The position numbers were made by a program, and so were the translations under genes. The notes below the pieces were generated by a model. It searched no databases, was not told the origin of the DNA, and saw nothing but the letters and a program-made list of their open reading frames with translations. Of a stretch of 9,091 nucleotides of DNA, positions 1 through 5,674 are shown piece after piece (the stretch's first letter is position 1; the number at the start of each line of letters is the position of its first letter). This DNA is from Sediminibacterium ginsengisoli (GTDB lineage: Bacteria; Bacteroidota; Bacteroidia; Chitinophagales; Chitinophagaceae): assembly GCA_943324415.2 (NCBI GenBank), contig CALPLN020000073.1, positions 1 to 9,091 of the forward strand, in the 5' to 3' direction.

Positions 1-150
1 GGTGCAAAAGAAATGCATAGTTCTGCAAGAAAAGCGATGGCATCAAAAATGGAGTTCAATCAACCAACCATGCAAGAAAACATGCATTATTTTGATGTAG
101 ACACAGTAGAAATAAAAGCAATGTTAGCTGCGATTAATACAACATCCTAA
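1..150 (+). CDS. 3' end of an unrecognised protein (partial)
   Basis: The frame is open from the first base to a TAA at 148-150, giving the last 49 residues of a protein whose start lies outside the window. The visible end is Met- and Ala-rich, starts GAKEMHSSARKAM and finishes EIKAMLAAINTTS. It looks like a soluble, partly helical C-terminus with no membrane segment. I do not recognise the family. The serA neighbour in Bacteroidota is often serC, but this tail does not resemble the SerC C-terminus as I know it. It converges on serA, and the two coding regions overlap by 17 bases (134-150), so no terminator fits between them. That it is a real gene rests on the uninterrupted frame to the edge and its ordinary composition. 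Confidence 0.6.
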   Translation, partial: GAKEMHSSARKAMASKMEFNQPTMQENMHYFDVDTVEIKAMLAAINTTS

Positions 151-1372
151 CACGAATGGTCTCTTTTACTTCTTTCAATAAAGTCATCGCTTGCTTGGAT
201 AATTTACTATCTACATCTAAAACAACATAACCAATTTCGTCGTTGGTTTTAAGGTACTGACCAACAATATTGATTTTATTTTTGGACAATAAAGTATTGA
301 TAGCACCTAAAACACCCGGTACGTTTTTGTGGATATGTAGAATACGATGCGCTTCATCTACAGGAGGCAAACTTAATGATGGTATGGTATGTGAGCCATT
401 GGATACACCGCGCTCTAGATATTGATACAATTTGATACTTACATCTTCTCCAATATTTTCTTGCGCTTCTTCGGTAGAACCCCCAATATGGGGTGTCAGC
501 AATACATTTGATAGGCCTTGTAAAGGTGACTCAAATGCGTCTCCATTTTTCTCTGGCTCCACTGGGAATACATCGATAGCCGCACCAGCAATATGTTTCT
601 CTTTAATAGCTAGAGCCAATGCCTCTAGATCCACTACTTCTCCCCTCGCATAATTCACTAAAATCGATCCAGCCTTAAATTGTTTGATCACAGTTTTATT
701 AATCAAATTCTTGGTTTGACTCGTTTCTGGAACATGCAATGAAATGATGTCCGAACTACTTACTATTTCTTTAATTGATTTTTTTGCTTGCGCATTGCCC
801 AAAGGCAATTTTGTTTCAACATCAAAAAATTGAACACGCATCCCCATCGCTTCTGCCATGACACTTAACTGTGTTCCGATATTGCCATATCCAATGATGC
901 CCATCGTTTTACCTCTTAATTCAAAACTTCCTTTGGCATCCTTATTCCAAATTCCTTTATGCGCTGCATTGTTTTTATCTAAAATTCTACGGATCAATAA
1001 AATGGATGCACCAATCACCAATTCAGCCACACTTCTGGTATTGCTATAAGGCGCATTGAAAACAGCGATTCCTTTTTGTTTACAGGCTTTTAAATCTACC
1101 TGGTTCACGCCTATGCAAAAACAACCAATGGCTTGTAATTTCTTTGCACTATCCAATACTTTTTTAGAAATGAAGGTTTTGGAACGAATCCCCAATATAT
1201 GCACGTCTTTAATGACCTTGATCAATTCCTCTTCACTCAAAGCCCCAGATATTTTCTTCACATCTGCATAACCTTGTTGTTTAAAATATTGTACCGCTTT
1301 ATCGCTAATGTTTTCTAAAAACAGTACTTTAATTTTATCTTTGGGATAACTGGTTAGGTCAATTTTGCTCAT
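134..1372 (-). CDS. serA: D-3-phosphoglycerate dehydrogenase with C-terminal ACT domain
   Basis: Cytoplasmic enzyme that oxidises 3-phosphoglycerate to 3-phosphohydroxypyruvate with NAD+, the first step of L-serine synthesis. The 412 residues align along their whole length with E. coli SerA (410 aa), for example IGCFCIG, FNAPYSNTRSVAELVIG and LLTPHIGGST. The substrate domain is split around a Rossmann fold with GYGNIG at 161-166 and an acidic NAD-ribose residue, D184. The catalytic trio is R243, E272 and H295. The ACT domain spans about 339-412 and keeps HIHKN (346-350) and N368, the positions that bind the inhibitor serine in E. coli, so serine feedback inhibition is expected. The start is ATG at 1372-1370; a TAACTTTG box sits only seven bases upstream. 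The gene diverges from the serine hydrolase gene and overlaps the partial gene at its 3' end. The call is secure. Confidence 0.97.
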   Translation of the reverse strand: MSKIDLTSYPKDKIKVLFLENISDKAVQYFKQQGYADVKKISGALSEEELIKVIKDVHILGIRSKTFISKKVLDSAKKLQAIGCFCIGVNQVDLKACKQKGIAVFNAPYSNTRSVAELVIGASILLIRRILDKNNAAHKGIWNKDAKGSFELRGKTMGIIGYGNIGTQLSVMAEAMGMRVQFFDVETKLPLGNAQAKKSIKEIVSSSDIISLHVPETSQTKNLINKTVIKQFKAGSILVNYARGEVVDLEALALAIKEKHIAGAAIDVFPVEPEKNGDAFESPLQGLSNVLLTPHIGGSTEEAQENIGEDVSIKLYQYLERGVSNGSHTIPSLSLPPVDEAHRILHIHKNVPGVLGAINTLLSKNKINIVGQYLKTNDEIGYVVLDVDSKLSKQAMTLLKEVKETIRVRMLY

Positions 1373-1376
1373 AAAT

Positions 1377-1384
1377 CAAAGTTA
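1377..1384 (-). promoter_or_regulatory. Candidate -7 element for serA
   Basis: On the minus strand this reads TAACTTTG, an exact match to the Bacteroidota -7 consensus TAnnTTTG. There is no convincing TTTG at the usual distance upstream. It ends only four bases before the serA ATG, so if used it would give a leaderless or nearly leaderless transcript. The match may also be chance in AT-rich DNA. Confidence 0.3.
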
Positions 1385-1400
1385 ATTTAAAAATGGCGCT

Positions 1401-1430
1401 TTTGACTTCAATCACAATATTTTATATTCG
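1401..1430 (+). promoter_or_regulatory. Candidate promoter of the serine hydrolase gene
   Basis: A TTTG (1401-1404) lies 18 bases before TATATTCG (1423-1430), one mismatch from TAnnTTTG. This fits the -33/-7 layout of the Bacteroidota primary sigma factor. Transcription would start near 1435, leaving a leader of about 30 bases before the ATG at 1469. The same 18-base spacing recurs at the blaI promoter. A 10-base palindrome ATAACGTTAT (1432-1441) lies at the expected transcription start. Confidence 0.45.
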
Positions 1431-1468
1431 AATAACGTTATATACCTATACCCTATAAATACTAACAG

Positions 1469-2686
1469 ATGATCGTTCGATTTTTTTTATTGTGTAGCAT
1501 TTTGTTTTTGAACGCATCTTGCGGAACTAGTCAAGGTCCGAATTATTCCGAGTCGGTAAACAATTTTACTTACAATAAATTAACTGCAGAAGCAAAGGAG
1601 AAATATGCAGAAGCAATTAAGACAAAGTATGAGTCCATTTTAGGGAATAGGAATTTTAGCGGTCAAATTTTAGTGGCAAAAAATGGAGAGATTATTTTTG
1701 AAGACTACAAAGGTTTTGCCAATTATAAATCAAAAGACACTTTAGTGGCTGAGACGCCTATTCATTTAGCATCTGTCTCTAAAACCTTTACTGGTATGGC
1801 TGCGCTTCAGTTATGGGAAAAGGATCAATTAGATCTAAAAGCGACAGTGGATCAATATTTACCAGGATTTCCATACAAAAATGTGACCATCGAACTGTTG
1901 CTATCTCATCGAAGTGGCCTACCTGATTATGCTTATTTCATGGAATCAAGACAGTATAAATCGGTACGCTATAAAACTAAAAGAGGTCGTTGGGCTAAGA
2001 AATTGGTATTGGTAAAAAATGAAGCGCCTTTTAGACAGGGCTTGTATACCAACAAGGATGTGTTGGATTTTATGGTGCAAAGGAAACCAGCTATTGCTGC
2101 GAATCCAGATCGTGTGTTTAGATATTGCAATACCAATTACGTGTTATTGGCCTTGATTATTGAAAAAATTACTGGTAAGGACTTCCCTACTTATATGCAA
2201 GAAACCATTTTCAAGCCCTTGAAGATGGAACATAGTTTTGTCATGAGTCAGCAGAATATGGACAAATACCTACCCTCTTACAATGCCCAAATGGTGCCTT
2301 ATCAGGTGGAGAAGTATGATATGATCTATGGAGATAAAAATATTTATAGTACAGCAAGAGATTTATATTTATGGGATAAGGCCTTAACGGAAGGTCGTTT
2401 TTTACAACCCGCAACTTTAGAAATGGCTTATGAGCCTAAGAGTCCTACCAATAAATATTGGCATAATTATGGTTTAGGATGGCGTGTTTTGGCGAAGCCC
2501 AACGAGGAAAAACTAATTTATCATAATGGATGGTGGCATGGGAACAACACGGTATTCACTCGATTGGTGGGGGAAACTGCTACAATTATCATTTTGGGTA
2601 ATAAATACAATCGTGCGATCTACAAGGGCAAGGAGATTGCGGCTGTGTTTACTGGAAAAGAGGATACATCGGCACTTGTGGAGTAA
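1469..2686 (+). CDS. Serine hydrolase lipoprotein of the beta-lactamase / class C PBP-like family
   Basis: Predicted envelope lipoprotein with a serine beta-lactamase fold. Residues 1-17 are a short hydrophobic signal ending FLNASC, with C18 the likely lipidated cysteine; Asn at -3 makes the lipobox imperfect. The three active-site motifs are present: SVSK (S102 nucleophile, K105), YCN (Y219-N221) and HNG (H352-G354). The family signature LLSHRSGLPDY is at 144-154. Full length, 405 aa, is normal. Between motifs one and two lies a strongly basic stretch (about 161-190) with many Lys and Arg. Members include D-Ala-D-Ala carboxypeptidases, esterases and amidases, and the substrate cannot be read from sequence. 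It stands alone with its own candidate promoter, diverges from serA, and lies upstream of the pyrophosphatase with 98 bases between. There is no reason to call it a resistance beta-lactamase. Confidence 0.88.
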   Translation: MIVRFFLLCSILFLNASCGTSQGPNYSESVNNFTYNKLTAEAKEKYAEAIKTKYESILGNRNFSGQILVAKNGEIIFEDYKGFANYKSKDTLVAETPIHLASVSKTFTGMAALQLWEKDQLDLKATVDQYLPGFPYKNVTIELLLSHRSGLPDYAYFMESRQYKSVRYKTKRGRWAKKLVLVKNEAPFRQGLYTNKDVLDFMVQRKPAIAANPDRVFRYCNTNYVLLALIIEKITGKDFPTYMQETIFKPLKMEHSFVMSQQNMDKYLPSYNAQMVPYQVEKYDMIYGDKNIYSTARDLYLWDKALTEGRFLQPATLEMAYEPKSPTNKYWHNYGLGWRVLAKPNEEKLIYHNGWWHGNNTVFTRLVGETATIIILGNKYNRAIYKGKEIAAVFTGKEDTSALVE

Positions 2687-2702
2687 AATAGCTCATTTTA
2701 CT
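2682..2702 (+). terminator. AT-rich hairpin overlapping the serine hydrolase stop codon
   Basis: AGTAAAAT (2682-2689) and ATTTTACT (2695-2702) form a perfect 8-base stem with the 5-base loop AGCTC. The stem contains the TAA stop at 2684-2686. It is AT-rich and lacks an immediate U-run (a run of six T occurs at 2717-2722), so it would be a weak terminator at best and could be an mRNA 3'-end structure. Confidence 0.25.
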
Positions 2703-2735
2703 GCCATTTTATCGTGTTTTTTGGACTTTACCCCC

Positions 2736-2744
2736 TATTTTTGC
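2736..2744 (+). promoter_or_regulatory. Candidate -7 element of the pyrophosphatase gene
   Basis: TATTTTTGC matches TAnnTTTGY exactly and sits 40 bases before the ATG, giving a leader of about 35 bases. The -33 region is poor: the nearest TTTG (2720-2723) is only 12 bases upstream. The same TATTTTTGCAA string occurs ahead of the Nudix gene. Confidence 0.4.
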
Positions 2745-2784
2745 AAACCTTAATCTTAAACAAAAAAGTATATAAGTATCGCTT

Positions 2785-5181
2785 ATGAAAGATCTTCTAT
2801 TTTATGCCGTTCCGGCAATGGGTATCGTTGGTTTGTTGTATACACTATTGAAATTCAATTGGGTATCTAAACAACCAGCTGGAAACGATCGAATGAAAGA
2901 AATTAGCACCTATATCGCTGAAGGTGCAATGGCGTTTTTAAAAGCTGAGTGGAAAATCCTAGGATATTTCGTTGTGATTGTTGCCTTATTATTAGGTTTC
3001 ATGGCCACTAAAAACGAAGAAAGCCATTGGTCTATCGCTGTAGCTTTTGTTATTGGTGCTGTATTTAGTGCTACTGCAGGCTATATCGGTATGAAAATAG
3101 CGACTAAAGCAAACGTAAGAACAGCTGAAGCTGCAAAGACAAGTTTATCAAAAGCATTGAATGTGTCATTTACAGGTGGATCTGTAATGGGATTGGGTGT
3201 TTCTGGTCTAGCTGTTTTAGGCTTAGGTGGTTTGTATTTAATATTAAAAGAATACTTCTATGTATCTGGCGATCCAAAAGAGATGCTAAGAACGATTGAA
3301 GTATTGACTGGATTCTCTTTGGGTGCTGAATCAATCGCTTTATTTGCACGTGTAGGTGGTGGTATTTATACCAAGGCTGCTGACGTAGGTGCGGATTTAG
3401 TAGGTAAAGTTGAAGCAGGTATTCCAGAAGATGATCCTCGTAATCCTGCAACTATTGCGGATAACGTAGGTGACAACGTAGGTGACGTGGCGGGTATGGG
3501 TGCCGATTTATTCGGTTCTTATGTGGCTACAGTATTGGCAACTATGGTATTAGGTCAGGAAGTAACTGGTCCAAACGGTGCAGCATTGGTTGACAATTTT
3601 GGTGGTTTATCTCCCATTTTATTGCCAATGATGATTGCAGGTGTAGGTATACTATTATCGATCATCGGAACCTTCTTTGTGAAAATTAGTGAAAATGCAC
3701 CTTTGACAACTGCGGTTGTTCAAAAGGCTTTGAATATGGGTAACTATGGTTCTATGATTTTAACTGCTGTTGCATGTTATTTCTTAGTGAACTTTATCTT
3801 ACCTGAAACAATGACATTACGTGGTTTAGAATTCACTAGAAATGGTGTAATCGGAGCGATTGCGGTTGGTTTAATCGTGGGTACTTTAATGAGTATCATC
3901 ACAGAATATTATACTGCAATGGGCAAGCGTCCAGTATTAAGCATCATTAAGCAATCAAGCACAGGGCATGCTACCAACATCATTGGTGGTTTAGCAATTG
4001 GTATGGAATCTACCTTCTTACCAATTTTAGTATTGGCTGCTGGTATTTATGGTTCATATGCATGTGCAGGTTTATATGGTGTGGCAATTGCTGCTGCAGG
4101 TATGATGGCAACTACTGCAATGCAATTAGCAATTGATGCATTTGGTCCAATCGCGGATAACGCAGGTGGTATTGCTGAAATGAGTGAATTGCCAGCTGAA
4201 GTTCGTGAGAAGACAGATATTTTAGATGCTGTTGGAAATACAACTGCTGCTAGTGGTAAAGGTTTTGCCATTGCTTCTGCGGCATTAACTTCATTGGCTT
4301 TGTTTGCAGCTTTCGTAGGTGTTGCAATGCCAGACAATCAACATATTGATATCTATAAGGCGGATGTATTAGCTGCTTTATTTGTTGGTGGTATGATTCC
4401 ATTCATCTTCTCTTCTTTAGCAATTCGTGCTGTAGGTGAAGCTGCAATGGCAATGGTAGAAGAAGTTCGTCGTCAGTTCCGTACGATTCCAGGAATTATG
4501 GAAGGTACAGGTAAGCCAGAATATGATAAATGTGTTGCTATCTCTACTGAAGCTTCTTTAAAGAAGATGATGTTGCCAGGTGCTATCACGATTATCTCTC
4601 CTATTTTAATTGGATTCACAATGGGCCCTGAAGCATTAGGTGGATTCTTAGCTGGTGCAACAGTAAGTGGTGTATTGATGGGAATTTTCCAAAACAATGC
4701 TGGAGGTGCTTGGGACAATGCTAAAAAATCTTTTGAGAAAGGTGTTGAAATTAACGGTGAGATGTTCTATAAAAAATCTGAGCCACATAAAGCATCTGTA
4801 ACAGGTGATACAGTGGGTGATCCATTTAAAGATACATCTGGTCCATCAATGAATATCTTGATCAAATTGATGTCTATCGTTTCATTGGTGATTGCACCAA
4901 GTTTAGCGCAGTTACATCCTACCAAGGCTATGGAGATTAAATCACAAACAGTGGAGATTTCAGTGATCAATACAGATTCTGCTTCTGCTATGGCTGATTC
5001 AAGTACAACTGTAACGATCTCTGCGGATTCAAAAACTTTAGTGCAAGCTTTACAAGAAGATGGTTTAGCACCTAAGGACAATGTAAATATCCAAGTGAAG
5101 GATGGCAAAATATCAGTGAATGGTGTTGCTTTAACTGAAGCTCAAAATGAAAAATATGCTACTTACTTGAAAAAGAAGTAG
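2785..5181 (+). CDS. hppA: Membrane-bound ion-pumping pyrophosphatase, K+-dependent type, with extra C-terminal tail
   Basis: Inner-membrane enzyme coupling PPi hydrolysis to ion export. All substrate-site signatures are visible: DVGADLVGKVE (200-210), EDDPRNP (215-221), DNVGDNVGD (226-234), DAFGPIADNAGG (451-462), QNNAGGAWDNAKK (636-648) and DTVGDPFKDTSGP (675-687). Long hydrophobic stretches fit the family's 16 helices. GNTTAASGKG (484-493) has Ala at A488 and Gly at G491 where K+-independent enzymes carry Lys, so K+ dependence is predicted. The helix-6 glutamate of Na+ pumps is Gly (G244, in DLFGSY), while helix 5 has E182 in GAESIALFAR; this resembles the Flavobacterium-type H+ pump, so H+ transport is inferred. 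After the last helix (about 689-708) an unusual 86-residue Ser/Thr-rich tail (713-798) follows, expected in the periplasm. It is a single-gene unit closed by a strong terminator. Confidence 0.97.
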   Translation: MKDLLFYAVPAMGIVGLLYTLLKFNWVSKQPAGNDRMKEISTYIAEGAMAFLKAEWKILGYFVVIVALLLGFMATKNEESHWSIAVAFVIGAVFSATAGYIGMKIATKANVRTAEAAKTSLSKALNVSFTGGSVMGLGVSGLAVLGLGGLYLILKEYFYVSGDPKEMLRTIEVLTGFSLGAESIALFARVGGGIYTKAADVGADLVGKVEAGIPEDDPRNPATIADNVGDNVGDVAGMGADLFGSYVATVLATMVLGQEVTGPNGAALVDNFGGLSPILLPMMIAGVGILLSIIGTFFVKISENAPLTTAVVQKALNMGNYGSMILTAVACYFLVNFILPETMTLRGLEFTRNGVIGAIAVGLIVGTLMSIITEYYTAMGKRPVLSIIKQSSTGHATNIIGGLAIGMESTFLPILVLAAGIYGSYACAGLYGVAIAAAGMMATTAMQLAIDAFGPIADNAGGIAEMSELPAEVREKTDILDAVGNTTAASGKGFAIASAALTSLALFAAFVGVAMPDNQHIDIYKADVLAALFVGGMIPFIFSSLAIRAVGEAAMAMVEEVRRQFRTIPGIMEGTGKPEYDKCVAISTEASLKKMMLPGAITIISPILIGFTMGPEALGGFLAGATVSGVLMGIFQNNAGGAWDNAKKSFEKGVEINGEMFYKKSEPHKASVTGDTVGDPFKDTSGPSMNILIKLMSIVSLVIAPSLAQLHPTKAMEIKSQTVEISVINTDSASAMADSSTTVTISADSKTLVQALQEDGLAPKDNVNIQVKDGKISVNGVALTEAQNEKYATYLKKK

Positions 5182-5201
5182 TTTAATTTTGATATAATTT
5201 T

Positions 5202-5240
5202 AACAAAAATCCCTCCGAATTATCGGGGGGATTTTTTGTT
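5202..5240 (+). terminator. Strong Rho-independent terminator after the pyrophosphatase gene
   Basis: CCCTCCGA (5211-5218) pairs with TCGGGGGG (5223-5230) through one G-U pair around a 4-base loop, followed by ATTTTTTGTT. The upstream AACAAAAAT extends the stem into the T-run with one bulge, so the element could also work on the opposite strand. It lies 21 bases after the stop codon. Its T-run contains the TTTG that forms the -33 box of the next promoter. Confidence 0.88.
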
Positions 5241-5264
5241 AACTACCATTTTTTCGTAGATTTA
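5235..5264 (+). promoter_or_regulatory. Candidate promoter of the blaI-M56 operon
   Basis: TTTG (5235-5238) is followed after 18 bases by TAGATTTA (5257-5264), one mismatch from TAnnTTTG. The start point would be near 5270, leaving a leader of only about 14 bases before the ATG at 5284. The -7 box lies inside the inverted repeat described separately, and the -33 box lies inside the preceding terminator. Confidence 0.5.
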
Positions 5265-5278
5265 CGAATCAAATCGTA
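5253..5278 (+). promoter_or_regulatory. Candidate BlaI-family operator with three half-sites
   Basis: TTCGTA (5253-5258) and TACGAA (5263-5268) are perfect inverted halves around GATT. A third half-site, TCGTA (5274-5278), pairs with TACGA (5263-5267) across six bases. The main dyad covers the -7 element and the third half-site covers the likely start of transcription, five bases before the blaI ATG. BlaI/MecI proteins bind short dyads over their own promoters as dimers, so this is most simply the autoregulatory operator. No equivalent lies ahead of the serine hydrolase or pyrophosphatase genes. Confidence 0.6.
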
Positions 5279-5283
5279 TAACC

Positions 5284-5661
5284 ATGAGTAAGCAACATAA
5301 ACCAACAGAAAGCGAATTAGAGATCTTAAGTATACTTTGGGAAAAAGAACATGCTACTGTAAGAGAGGTGCATGTGATTGTCCAAAAAACAAAAGAGGTA
5401 GGCTATACGACCACGCTTAAATTAATGCAAATCATGCATGAGAAAGGATTGGTAAGTCGAGATGCCTCTTCCAAAACACATATCTATACCCCTAGTTTTG
5501 GGAAACAAGCAGCTCAAGAACAATATCTAGGTAAGATGATTAAAACCTTATTTAGTGGAAGTACTTCTGCGTTGGTATTACAAGCGTTAGGCCATCATCA
5601 AACAACTGGAGAAGAGCTAGAAGCCATCAAAGATTTAATAGCCTCATTAGAAAATAAATAA
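5284..5661 (+). CDS. BlaI/MecI/CopY-family transcriptional repressor
   Basis: Small cytoplasmic DNA-binding repressor of 125 residues, the normal size for the family. Residues 5-75 form the winged helix: PTESELEILSILW (7-19), then the predicted recognition helix around YTTTLKLMQIMHEKGLV (41-57) and the wing to IYTP (67-70). The C-terminal third (about 76-123) is helical and should dimerise. LFSGSTSALVLQ (89-100) is the region where family members are cut to inactivate them. The M56 membrane protease gene begins 13 bases downstream, so the two form an operon, and a dyad over the promoter points to self-repression that is relieved by the partner. I give no symbol because the regulon is unknown; nothing shows that it controls a beta-lactamase. 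Confidence 0.92.
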   Translation: MSKQHKPTESELEILSILWEKEHATVREVHVIVQKTKEVGYTTTLKLMQIMHEKGLVSRDASSKTHIYTPSFGKQAAQEQYLGKMIKTLFSGSTSALVLQALGHHQTTGEELEAIKDLIASLENK

Positions 5662-5674
5662 GCAAATTTCAAAC

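Noticed and set aside
1..150. Left-edge fragment as SerC, the common serA neighbour
   Set aside because: The visible 49 residues do not match the C-terminus of phosphoserine aminotransferase as I know it.
432..1271. Plus-strand open frames across serA
   Set aside because: Translations show no recognisable domain and lie wholly antisense to a conserved, full-length SerA.
1469..2686. Calling the serine hydrolase a beta-lactamase resistance gene
   Set aside because: The motifs define a broad fold family that includes peptidases and esterases, and the blaI-type operator is absent upstream.
3170..5108. Several open frames on the minus strand inside the pyrophosphatase gene
   Set aside because: They mirror the strong codon bias of a long conserved gene, have low-complexity translations and no promoter-like signals.
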